A DNA stretch of 56,515 nt, taken from positions 1-56,515 of the forward strand of contig PFOM01000033.1 of the NCBI GenBank assembly GCA_002792535.1, written 5' to 3'. Numbering within the stretch: position 1 is the first letter of the stretch; each line of letters opens with the position of its first letter. The position numbers were made by a program, and so were the translations under genes. This document shows, in pieces, positions 32,822-40,851 of the stretch. This DNA is from Candidatus Peregrinibacteria bacterium CG_4_10_14_0_2_um_filter_38_24. GTDB taxonomy: Bacteria; Patescibacteriota; Gracilibacteria; UBA1369; LOWO2-01-FULL-3. The notes beneath the pieces are model-generated. The model was not told where the DNA came from, did not search any database, and saw only the letters and a program-made list of their open reading frames with translations.

Positions 32822-34138
32822 CTAAAGTTTGTGGAGTTTTATGGAAATTGCGAGTGAGCATTGTTGTCCGAATTTTTGGAGAAAATCTGTTTCTATTAGT
32901 CTGAATTTTCCCGGATCTTTTGAATATATGTTTAAGGACCCAAGGTATTTTTTTGACAAAAAGAGTGGAATTGATATTAAAGTTTTGAATTTATGGCTTT
33001 TTACCAAATTTCTGCTTTTGTGAACATCTGAGGCTTCAACATTGTCCATAAGAAGCGGTCTTTTTATTTCGAATGCGTCTTGTGCAATGCTATTATCAAA
33101 CTCTATTCTGTTTTTACTTTGCCATTTTTTGTCTATGCCTATGTGGGAGACCATTTCGAGGAATTTGTTTTTTTTGTTGTATAGCCTTAATACTGCGGCG
33201 TCTGCTTTTGAGAGGAGGACTATTGCGGAGATGATGAGGTTTTGAAGAGAATCGAGTGATGCATTTGAAACTGCGGATTCCGTGATTTCCGCGAGGTAAT
33301 CCATTTGTCTTCTTTGAAATCCTAATTCTTTGTATGCGTCTTGGATTGTTTCGAATCTTTTTTGAAGTTCATTGGATGTGCGTTTTTGGCTTGAAATATC
33401 TCTGTATGTCACGAGATATCCTATAAATTTGTCTTTTTCATTTGTTACTTTTGCGACGGAAACTGAGACGGAAATTTTTTCTCCGGTTTTTGATTGTCGG
33501 AGTGTTTCGTAATTTCTTATGATTTTATTTTTTTCCACTTCTTCTATGAGTTTTTTGTTTACGTCTTCTTCTTCTTGTGGGATTATGAGGTTGATGCTTT
33601 TGTTTAAAATTTCTTGTTCTTTGTATCCGAATATTTTTTGTGCGCTGGTGTTCCAAAGTTGAATTTTTCTGTTTTTATTCAAGACCACGATGGCTTCTAT
33701 CGAGTTTTTGATTATTTGAGTTGAGAGCCTTTCTTTTTCGGCAAGTTTCTTTAATTTAGTGAGATTTGTGAAAATTCCTATGGTTCCTCCGCTTTTTGTT
33801 GGGGCCCCACTAATTAAAAGCGGAATTTTCTTTCCGCTTTTAGACAACATCGTAGCTTCATATTGGGAGGACATTCCGTGGGTTCGCAGTTTATGATGGT
33901 CTTCTATTATTTTTTTACCTTCATCGTCAAAAAAATCTGTGCAATATCTGCCAATGGCTTCCTTTAGTGGGTATTCTGAGGTTTTTTCGAAGGTTGGATT
34001 TACGTATATTGTGTGATGTTTTTTATCTCCGACCCATAAACATTCATTCATGGCTTCCGCTATGCTTTCGGACTGTACAGCATCGTTGAGCAATTTTCTG
34101 TCAGTAATGGCTTTGTTTAGGGTCATTTTGATTGACAA
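32822..34138 (-). CDS. PAS-PAS-GAF sensor protein without a visible output domain
   Basis: A 438-residue soluble protein. PAS 1 is at about residues 22-135 (TIYVNPTFEKTSEYPLKEAIGR), and PAS 2 at about 140-260 (IEAIVVLNKNRKIQLWNTSAQKIFGYKEQEIL..VTYRDISSQKR). A helical linker and a GAF domain (about 290-435; LSKADAAVLRLYNKKNKFLEMVSHIG) follow. No histidine kinase, GGDEF, EAL or DNA-binding part follows, so it must signal through a partner or act as a ligand-binding regulator. It is divergent from the 763-residue gene at 34193; the promoter region is shared. Confidence 0.85.
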   Translation of the reverse strand: MSIKMTLNKAITDRKLLNDAVQSESIAEAMNECLWVGDKKHHTIYVNPTFEKTSEYPLKEAIGRYCTDFFDDEGKKIIEDHHKLRTHGMSSQYEATMLSKSGKKIPLLISGAPTKSGGTIGIFTNLTKLKKLAEKERLSTQIIKNSIEAIVVLNKNRKIQLWNTSAQKIFGYKEQEILNKSINLIIPQEEEDVNKKLIEEVEKNKIIRNYETLRQSKTGEKISVSVSVAKVTNEKDKFIGYLVTYRDISSQKRTSNELQKRFETIQDAYKELGFQRRQMDYLAEITESAVSNASLDSLQNLIISAIVLLSKADAAVLRLYNKKNKFLEMVSHIGIDKKWQSKNRIEFDNSIAQDAFEIKRPLLMDNVEASDVHKSRNLVKSHKFKTLISIPLFLSKKYLGSLNIYSKDPGKFRLIETDFLQKFGQQCSLAISIKLHKL

Positions 34139-34160
34139 TAAAGGCTATCTTTACTATTAT
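34132..34160 (+). promoter_or_regulatory. Promoter of the 763-residue gene
   Basis: TTGACA (34132-34137), 17-base spacer, TATTAT (34155-34160). The -35 box lies just upstream of, and partly inside, the 5' end of the divergent PAS gene. Confidence 0.7.
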
Positions 34161-34192
34161 TCTCCCCTAAAATTCAACTATGTCAAGAAAAT

Positions 34193-36484
34193 ATGACAGG
34201 AATCGATGGAAAATCGCAGGAGGATGAGAAAAAAACAGGAATCGCCAAAAAAGAAATGGGCGATAATCCTGATGTTATTGATCCCGGGAGTGATTGTGGG
34301 GAAGCTGTTGTCGATGGAATTAATGGGGGTTTTGTTGGTGATGGGGTTGTGGAGATCGGGGCGAAGGTTCGGAATATGATTAAGCCGAGAAGGCCTTCCA
34401 ATCTTTTTGACCTTGATGAGTGGGTGGGGGCTGAGAAGTGTTTGAGGAAATTTTTTGAAGAAGAAGCGGTTACTGTTGAAGCTGGATTGGCTGAGATTAA
34501 GCGTATGTTTTCGAGGGAAGAAATTGCGAGGAGAGGGCTTTCGAGTAGGGAACTTTCAGATGAAGATTTTGATGTTCGAAAATTTATAGAGGGGATTCCT
34601 CCGGAAGCTCTTTTTTCTACGTCTGTTGTTGAGGGAGAAGGGGTTATATGGAAAGAAGAGATGATGACAAAAATCGCTAACGATGTTTCTAAAACTTGGA
34701 AACAAAAGGGGTATGCTTTCTTGAAAACTAAAGCGTTCCGTAGCGGGGAAAAGGGTTTTCGTCTTAGGACGGCGTTGAAATGCCCAAGATCTTTGGGGGA
34801 AAATCAGGATTTGACTAAGCTTAATGTTTTCGAAGAAGAGCAAAAGGATCCTCTTCAGGCCTTGAGATATAGGATTCTTTTTGCGTTGGCGTCACATGAG
34901 GCTTTTAAAAATGATGATGGACATAGAACTGCTTATATGGCGGGGTGTTTGTCTGTCAGGATTGGCAAGAAGGTGGGGTATAGGTTTTTAATTCCTGTCT
35001 CTCAAGAATGCAGGACTTTTGATGTGCCTTCGGGGGCGCTTTTCAGTAAAAGTAGAGGTGGGGATCAAATGGATGCGAGAGTTTTTATAAAAGTTATGTT
35101 GTCGCTTCTTCTTCCTGATAAGGCTCAAGAAGGAGCGGAACTTTTTGATGAGAAGGGAGATTTGCATGATGTTGTGCAGGAAGAATTTGTGTTGATTGAC
35201 TTGATGGGGCTTGCGGAGAAAATGGAAATTTATGAGGAATTTGAAGAAGTTTTTGCGGCGATATTTAAATTGAGGCATCGAAATTTTACGAATAGGTTTC
35301 ACTTGAGCTCATCTTTTGGCACAAATAAGGGCAGAAGAAGGATGTCTTTGCTTGACCTTATAAATATAAAAAAAGAATATTCAAGAAAACCTGTGAAGGT
35401 TTTTTCTTTGGGGCATGGAGATGGGTTTTTGGAGAAGGAACTTTTGAAGCTCAGGGAGGAGGGTGAGGACGGTGAGGCTTTAGTTTCCGAGGTTACCGGA
35501 GTGGATTTGCATTCCGGTGATGACTTGGAGGCTGTCGAGACTGATAGTTTTGGTGGGAATGGGAAGCTTGTAAAAGTTGCGAGAGGGGAAAATAAGGATA
35601 AAGATAGAATACAAAGGGTGTTTGATCAGCTTGAGGGGCAGGCGGACATCGGTGTTGCCGCAGACAGTCTTCATGAGACTGAAAATCCTTTTGCTTATAT
35701 GATGAAGATGTATGACAAAATTAAACCGGGAGGTTTTCTTTATGTCACTGACCCTATTCATTGTGAGGCTACGGATAAGATGACTCGGGTGGATTTGAAC
35801 TCATTTGATAACACTAGGCATCCGAGTTCTATGCTTTCTCTCGAACAATATTTTGAAATTATAGGATATCTTACAATGAAGGGAGCTAAAATTTATGATA
35901 TTTCGATTACGCCCGGAACATATGCCGGATATAATGATACTTTTTGGCGTGTAATTCTTTCTATAAGGAAGCCGGATTTGGAGGCTACGGATCTTGTTAA
36001 AAGAGATAGTGCTCCATATAGATTGCCTATAGAAAATATTGACTGGAATGGGGATGTTGACTCTAATGAGGATATTTTTAAGATTTGGCCATTTAGCTGT
36101 GTGAGAGAGGAGGATAGGGAAAAAGTTTTGAGTAAGATGGGCGGGAATTTTGGCGTGGATAAAACCGGAGAAGGTGGTAATAAAAAGAAAATTACTTTTG
36201 GGAAAGCGAAGTTTGAGGCTATTAGGTTACTTGCCGGAGGAGATGAGGGGCGTGCGAATGCGCTTGTGCATGAGAAATCTCCGTATGGTTCCGTATTGGA
36301 GAAACTTTTTGCGCATTTAAGAGGAGGCGATGAGAATGATAAATTCATAGATAGAGCGCTGGAGAATTTTAATCATTTTGCCGGAGAAGTTTTTGCAATT
36401 ATTTCCTTGCTTAAAACGGAATGCGGGATTGATATTTCTCAAAAAATCTGTGAAGTTCCCGGCTGGGAAGATGCTGAAGTTTAA
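34193..36484 (+). CDS. Large protein with a central SAM methyltransferase-like domain, otherwise unknown
   Basis: A 763-residue soluble protein. About residues 400-600 resemble a Rossmann methyltransferase: PVKVFSLGHGDGFLEKEL as motif I, an acidic VTGVDLHSGDDL, IGVAADSLHETENPFAYM, and KIKPGGFLYVTDPI. The first 390 residues (acidic start, then helical sequence with RGLSSRELSDEDFDVRKF) and the last 160 are unlike anything I recognise. It has a good promoter, and its 3' end overlaps the last bases of convergent pheT. Substrate and partners cannot be inferred. Confidence 0.72.
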   Translation: MTGIDGKSQEDEKKTGIAKKEMGDNPDVIDPGSDCGEAVVDGINGGFVGDGVVEIGAKVRNMIKPRRPSNLFDLDEWVGAEKCLRKFFEEEAVTVEAGLAEIKRMFSREEIARRGLSSRELSDEDFDVRKFIEGIPPEALFSTSVVEGEGVIWKEEMMTKIANDVSKTWKQKGYAFLKTKAFRSGEKGFRLRTALKCPRSLGENQDLTKLNVFEEEQKDPLQALRYRILFALASHEAFKNDDGHRTAYMAGCLSVRIGKKVGYRFLIPVSQECRTFDVPSGALFSKSRGGDQMDARVFIKVMLSLLLPDKAQEGAELFDEKGDLHDVVQEEFVLIDLMGLAEKMEIYEEFEEVFAAIFKLRHRNFTNRFHLSSSFGTNKGRRRMSLLDLINIKKEYSRKPVKVFSLGHGDGFLEKELLKLREEGEDGEALVSEVTGVDLHSGDDLEAVETDSFGGNGKLVKVARGENKDKDRIQRVFDQLEGQADIGVAADSLHETENPFAYMMKMYDKIKPGGFLYVTDPIHCEATDKMTRVDLNSFDNTRHPSSMLSLEQYFEIIGYLTMKGAKIYDISITPGTYAGYNDTFWRVILSIRKPDLEATDLVKRDSAPYRLPIENIDWNGDVDSNEDIFKIWPFSCVREEDREKVLSKMGGNFGVDKTGEGGNKKKITFGKAKFEAIRLLAGGDEGRANALVHEKSPYGSVLEKLFAHLRGGDENDKFIDRALENFNHFAGEVFAIISLLKTECGIDISQKICEVPGWEDAEV

Positions 36485-38910
36485 TAATTTTTTCCTCTGA
36501 TTTTTCCGCCGAGGTTTTCTAATGCGGTGAAGATTTTTGATTGAGCTTCTGCCATTTCTGCGTCGGTGAGGGTTCTGTCTTCGGATTGAATTGTGATGCT
36601 GAAGGCTACGGCTTTTTTGTCTGATTCGATTTTGTCTCCTTCGTAAATGTCGAAAAGTTTTATGTCACTTATCAAATCTTTTTCTGCGTTTTTGATTGTT
36701 GACTTAAGTGTTTCTATTTCTACGTTTTTGTCTACGGCGACTGAAATATCGAATGAAATATTTGGGAATTTTGGAATACGTTTGTATGATTTTTTTATTT
36801 CTTCTAGTTTCAAAGCTTCTGTGAAATTTATTTCAAAAAGTGCGATAGAATATTTTTCGAGGTCGTAATTTTTTTGGACAGTTGGGTGTAACATGAAACA
36901 AGTTGCGAGTGATTTTCCGCTATGGTCAATGAATGTTAGCGATTTTATCGGATGGGCGTATGGTGTGTTTTTTGCGCCTTTTGCTTCTGCGACGTGTGAT
37001 AAATTAAATTTTTGAATGAATGCTTCTACGCATCCTTTTGCTTCGTAAAATATTTTGTCAGATTTTCCTTTTATTAAAATTGCTCCGCAAATTTTCTTTT
37101 CTTCGAGTGGGAAGTATTGTCCAATTTCGAGGTATGTGTGGCCGATTTCGTATATGCGTATTTCACTAAAATTTTTCACATTTTCTTGCAGGTTTTTCAA
37201 AATATTTGGTGTCAGAGAAGTCACCATGTTGGTTTGTTCTTCTGACAAATAATTTTGAAGTTTCAAATGTTGAGCTTCTACAAGAAGTGTTTTTTTAATT
37301 TCATTTAAGCCGTAAAAGGAATAGTTATACACTTCGTCGAAACCAAATCCGTAAGAAAAAAGTTCACGTGCGCGGTGTTTTTTTGTGCGTTCATTGTTTT
37401 GCAGTGGTAGTTTTGCAGGTAAGCTTGGAAGAGTTGGTTCGATGTTGTCGTAGCCGTAAATTCTCGCGATTTCTTCAATCAAATCATCTTCAGAAAGTAC
37501 ATCTTTTGTTGCGCGAAAAGTTGGAACTTCTACGATAAATATTTTAGTTTTTTTGCCTTTTGCCGTGACTTTGAATTCCAAACTTTCTAGAATTTTTTTC
37601 ATCTCTTGCACGCTTAGGTCTGCGCCAATTTTGGATTTTGCTTTCTCTAAATCTAATGTGATTTTTAATGGTTTTTTGTTGAATTTTTGAATGTCTGTTA
37701 TTGGTCCTGCAATTTTTGCTTCCGGACAAATTTGTAATATTAATTCTGTGGCGCGAAGGATTGCGGTTTCTGCTAGTAATGGATCTAAACCTTTTTCAAA
37801 TCTTTGAACTGAGTCAGTACGAACACCAAGTTTTGTTGAAGTTTTTCGTACCGATGAGTGATTGAAATTTGCAGATTCGAGAATGATAGCAGTCGTGTTT
37901 TCGTTTATTCCGCTGTGTTCTCCGCCGATGATTCCTGCTACAGCAACCGGTTTTTTGCTGTCTGCGATCACTAGCATGTTTTCGTCGAGGTTGTATTCTT
38001 TACCATCGAGTGTGCGAATTTTTTCATTTTTCTTTGCTGTTCTTACAACTATTCCATTTTGAATCAATGTTTTATCAAAGGCATGTAATGGCTGTCCGAG
38101 TTCCATCATTACATAATTTGTGACGTCGACAATATTGTTGTGGATTCCGTGTCCTGTGGTTTTCAGCCTTGCAGCAAGCCAATCCGGAGACTTGCCGATT
38201 TTTATATTATTGATAATTAGTCCGCAATATCTTGGGCAAAGATGAAAGTCTTTTACTTTTACGTCGACACTTTCTCCCGTTTCGGGAATTTTCACAGAGA
38301 CTTTTATTGGTTTGAACTTGCTGTTTGTTATTGCCGCAACTTCGCGTGCAATTCCCATGTGGCCCCAAAGATCCGGTCTGTGTGTTAGAGATTTATTGTC
38401 GAATTCGAGGATGATGTCGTCTTTGTGTAAGACGTCTTTTATTGGAGTTCCGGTTTCTGGTTTTAGCGCTGAGAGATCAAGAATATCGTGTGTGCCTTCA
38501 TCTGGATTGTTTAGTCCGATTTCGATACTTGCACAAATCATTCCGTAACTTTCGACTCCGCGAATTACTGCTTTTTCCATTACGACCGGTTCGCCTTCTC
38601 CGTGCCATTTTACTTTTGCGCCTAAGCAAGCGACTGCTACATACATTCCTTCTTTTATGTTTTCGCCACCGCAAACGATTTGCAAAGTTTCTTTTCCGAT
38701 AGATGTTTTTGTGACTTTTAATTTGTCTGCGTTTGGATGTGCAGTGATTTCGATGATTTGTCCGACGATGATATTTTCGTAATCCGCGGATTCGTCAATA
38801 ACGTGATCTACTTCCGCAGTTTTCAAAGTTAACAAATTCCCAAGAGTTTTTCCGTCTGCGTCTTTTGGTAGTTCTACGAAGTCCTTAAGCCAATTTAGGG
38901 ATACTAACAT
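36481..38910 (-). CDS. pheT: Phenylalanine--tRNA ligase beta subunit
   Basis: Beta subunit of the alpha2-beta2 PheRS that charges tRNA-Phe. The 809 residues are the usual bacterial size. Seen: the start MLVSLNWLKDFVEL; a tRNA-binding/EMAP-like domain (IIVGQIIEITAHPNADKLKVTKTSIG, about 45-150); B3/B4 editing region with NNIVDVTNYVMMELGQPLHAFD; the B5 segment with EDDLIEEIARIYGYDNI; and a C-terminal anticodon-binding ferredoxin-like domain (AVAFSITIQSEDRTLTDAE). It starts 2 bases after the pheS stop. Confidence 0.97.
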   Translation of the reverse strand: MLVSLNWLKDFVELPKDADGKTLGNLLTLKTAEVDHVIDESADYENIIVGQIIEITAHPNADKLKVTKTSIGKETLQIVCGGENIKEGMYVAVACLGAKVKWHGEGEPVVMEKAVIRGVESYGMICASIEIGLNNPDEGTHDILDLSALKPETGTPIKDVLHKDDIILEFDNKSLTHRPDLWGHMGIAREVAAITNSKFKPIKVSVKIPETGESVDVKVKDFHLCPRYCGLIINNIKIGKSPDWLAARLKTTGHGIHNNIVDVTNYVMMELGQPLHAFDKTLIQNGIVVRTAKKNEKIRTLDGKEYNLDENMLVIADSKKPVAVAGIIGGEHSGINENTTAIILESANFNHSSVRKTSTKLGVRTDSVQRFEKGLDPLLAETAILRATELILQICPEAKIAGPITDIQKFNKKPLKITLDLEKAKSKIGADLSVQEMKKILESLEFKVTAKGKKTKIFIVEVPTFRATKDVLSEDDLIEEIARIYGYDNIEPTLPSLPAKLPLQNNERTKKHRARELFSYGFGFDEVYNYSFYGLNEIKKTLLVEAQHLKLQNYLSEEQTNMVTSLTPNILKNLQENVKNFSEIRIYEIGHTYLEIGQYFPLEEKKICGAILIKGKSDKIFYEAKGCVEAFIQKFNLSHVAEAKGAKNTPYAHPIKSLTFIDHSGKSLATCFMLHPTVQKNYDLEKYSIALFEINFTEALKLEEIKKSYKRIPKFPNISFDISVAVDKNVEIETLKSTIKNAEKDLISDIKLFDIYEGDKIESDKKAVAFSITIQSEDRTLTDAEMAEAQSKIFTALENLGGKIRGKNY

Positions 38911-38912
38911 TT

Positions 38913-39953
38913 TTAAAATTGTTTATTAAATCTTAGGTCGCCGTTTGTGAGGAGACGGATGTCATCGATGCCATAACGCATCATTACGAGGCGTGTAAGC
39001 CCAAAACCGAATGCCCAACCTTGGTATTCTTTTGAATCTATTCCTCCAGCTTTTAGGACATTTTCGTGGACCATTCCTGCGCCCATGAATTCTATCCATC
39101 CTGAATGTTTGCAAACTCGGCAACCTTTTCCTTCGCATAACAAACACGAAAAATCGACTTCGAGTCCCGGCTCTACGAATGGAAAATATCCCGGTCGGAA
39201 TCTGACTTTCACGGGTTTCCCGAAAAGTCTTGTTAGAAATTCTGCCAAAACTCCTTTCAAATGTGCCAGTGAAATATCTTTATCTATCAGTAATCCTTCG
39301 ACTTGGTAAAACATTGAGTCGTGGCTTGCGTCAGTCGCTTCAAAACGGAAAACTCTTCCCGGAACGATGAGTCTTAATGGTGCTCCGTATTTTTCCATTG
39401 CACGAATTTGGACTGGTGATGTTTGTGTGCGCAAAACCATTCTTCCGTGATCTGCATCATCTTTTTCTTGAATGAAAAATGTGTCCTGCATGTCTCTGGC
39501 AGGATGATCTTTTGGAATGTTTAAGCTTTCAAAGTTGTAATGTTCCGATTCTATTTCCGGGCCATCTGCAACGGTAAATCCCATTTGTGAAAAAATTCTT
39601 TCGACCTCTTCTTGTAATTGAGAAAGTGGGTGAATATGTCCGAGTGGTCTTGTTGACGACGGAATCGTTGTGTCGAAAAATTCTTTTGAAAGTTCTTTTG
39701 CTAATTGCTCATCTTCAAATTCTTTTATTTTTTTTGCGAATGAATCTTCGAGTGTTTTTCTTGTTGTATTGCAAAGGGGTCCGATTACGCGTTTTTCTTC
39801 ATCAGAAAGGTCTTTCATTCCACGTAGGATCATTGTTATGTGTCCGCTTCTGCCCAAATATTCGCCTTCGATTTCTCGGGTTCTCTCTAAAGAATCCGCT
39901 TTTTCAAGTGCGGACATTGCGTCTTGTTCTAATCTTTTTAAAGTTTCTTGCAT
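38913..39953 (-). CDS. pheS: Phenylalanine--tRNA ligase alpha subunit
   Basis: Catalytic subunit of PheRS, 346 residues as usual. An N-terminal coiled coil (about 1-90) precedes the class II synthetase core. Motif 2 is in VFRFEATDASHDSMFYQVEGLLIDK, a CLLCEGKGCRVCKHSGWIE zinc-like insert lies near residues 270-290, and motif 3 is in GWAFGFGLTRLVMMRYGIDDIR. First gene of the pheS-pheT pair. Confidence 0.97.
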   Translation of the reverse strand: MQETLKRLEQDAMSALEKADSLERTREIEGEYLGRSGHITMILRGMKDLSDEEKRVIGPLCNTTRKTLEDSFAKKIKEFEDEQLAKELSKEFFDTTIPSSTRPLGHIHPLSQLQEEVERIFSQMGFTVADGPEIESEHYNFESLNIPKDHPARDMQDTFFIQEKDDADHGRMVLRTQTSPVQIRAMEKYGAPLRLIVPGRVFRFEATDASHDSMFYQVEGLLIDKDISLAHLKGVLAEFLTRLFGKPVKVRFRPGYFPFVEPGLEVDFSCLLCEGKGCRVCKHSGWIEFMGAGMVHENVLKAGGIDSKEYQGWAFGFGLTRLVMMRYGIDDIRLLTNGDLRFNKQF

Positions 39954-39978
39954 GAATGTTTTACAAATTTACGAAGGT

Positions 39979-40007
39979 AATTTAGTCGTTTTGCAGGGTT
40001 TTGGCAA
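39979..40007 (-). promoter_or_regulatory. pheST promoter
   Basis: Minus strand TTGCCA (40002-40007), 17-base spacer, TAAATT (39979-39984). It adjoins the terminator of the upstream HU gene. Confidence 0.55.
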
Positions 40008-40008
40008 C

Positions 40009-40040
40009 AAAAAAGCCCTCGATTGCTCGAAGGCTTTTTC
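40009..40040 (-). terminator. Rho-independent terminator after the HU gene
   Basis: Complementary arms AAAAGCCCTCGA and TCGAAGGCTTTT flank a TTGC loop, with T-runs on both strands. It sits between HU and pheS, both leftward. Confidence 0.75.
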
Positions 40041-40071
40041 TAAAGTTTTTTAAAACTTTACCTAAAGATGA

Positions 40072-40347
40072 TTATCTAACAGCATCTTTAAGAGATTTTC
40101 CAGCTTTGAAAGCAGGAAGTTTCATTGCAGGGATTTTGATTTTCTCCCTTGGGTTTCTTGGGTTAACACCTGTACGAGCAGCTCTTTTTGAAACACGGAA
40201 TGTTCCAAATCCAGTTACTGTTACGTTTTCCCCTTTCTTAAGGCTTTTTGTGATCATTCCTAGAACTGCGTCTAGAACTGCTCCTGCGGCCTTTTTTGTG
40301 ACACCAGCTGATTCAGCTGCGCCAGCTACTAAATCCTGTTTAGTCAT
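40072..40347 (-). CDS. HU-family nucleoid DNA-binding protein
   Basis: A 91-residue histone-like protein that bends and compacts DNA. Family marks: MTKQDLVAGAAESAGVTKKAAGAVLDAVL, GENVTVTGFGTFRVSKRAARTGVNPRNP and the C-terminal IPAMKLPAFKAGKSLKDAV. The beta-arm NPRNPREKIKIPA carries the intercalating Pro. The start at 40347 is chosen because it matches HU length and follows a good promoter; the frame stays open upstream to 40542 but encodes unrelated sequence. Confidence 0.95.
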   Translation of the reverse strand: MTKQDLVAGAAESAGVTKKAAGAVLDAVLGMITKSLKKGENVTVTGFGTFRVSKRAARTGVNPRNPREKIKIPAMKLPAFKAGKSLKDAVR

Positions 40348-40399
40348 AGTAGGATTGGTTAAAGATATATATTGGAAGTGCTCTTTCAAGCCCGTGTGC

Positions 40400-40427
40400 A
40401 TTATATGCGTGCGTTTAGCCAAATCAA
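40400..40427 (-). promoter_or_regulatory. HU promoter
   Basis: Minus strand TTGATT (40422-40427), 16-base spacer, perfect TATAAT (40400-40405). The leader is about 45 bases and the start at 40347 is supported. Confidence 0.65.
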
Positions 40428-40590
40428 GAGATTTATCTCGAAGGAATGGCTTTTGATAGAGAAAAATGGCATGTTTATGTTTAAAAAGTGTTGTTTTTTG
40501 GCTTGCTTGAGCCGTTCTTAAAATTACTTGCAGATTTGTCAAAGATGTTATGGGGTTGATAAAATATGATAAAATTTTTGTAGAGTTGTC

Positions 40591-40766
40591 GGCTTGTTTT
40601 AGAAATAATTTTATTTCTTAGTTCAAATTTTTGATGAAATTTATTTTTGAAAAACTAAAAATGACAAACTCGCTTCGCTCAGACAATGTCATTTTTTAAG
40701 CTTTTCTTTAAATAATTTCATAACAAAAATTCTCAATTCAAAATAAAATTATTTCTAAAACAAGCC
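40591..40766. repeat. Long imperfect palindrome upstream of topA
   Basis: The outer arms 40591-40616 and 40741-40766 are perfect complements over 26 bases (left begins GGCTTGTTTTAG). Inner arms continue imperfectly to AAAATGACA / TGTCATTTT around a centre containing CTCGCTTCGCTC. The whole 176 bases could fold into one long hairpin. Bases 40622-40645 match 43249-43272 (downstream of topA) at 23 of 24 positions. There is no gene inside. Confidence 0.85.
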
Positions 40767-40787
40767 CATTATTACTTCCTCAAAAAC

Positions 40788-40814
40788 TTGACTTAAGAAT
40801 GGTGCTGATATAAC
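40788..40814 (+). promoter_or_regulatory. topA promoter
   Basis: TTGACT (40788-40793), 15-base spacer, TATAAC (40809-40814). Transcription from about 40821 excludes the ATG at 40816 and supports the start at 40852. Confidence 0.5.
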
Positions 40815-40851
40815 AATGACTGGTAAACTTTCGCAAAATTTAACAGATTAT

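Noticed and set aside
40348-40542. N-terminal extension of the HU gene by 65 residues
   Set aside because: The extra sequence is unlike HU and spans a consensus-like promoter (40400-40427); the ATG at 40347 gives a normal 91-residue HU.
40591-40766. CRISPR array or insertion sequence near topA
   Set aside because: No regularly spaced direct repeats with unique spacers and no transposase frame inside; the structure is a single palindrome.
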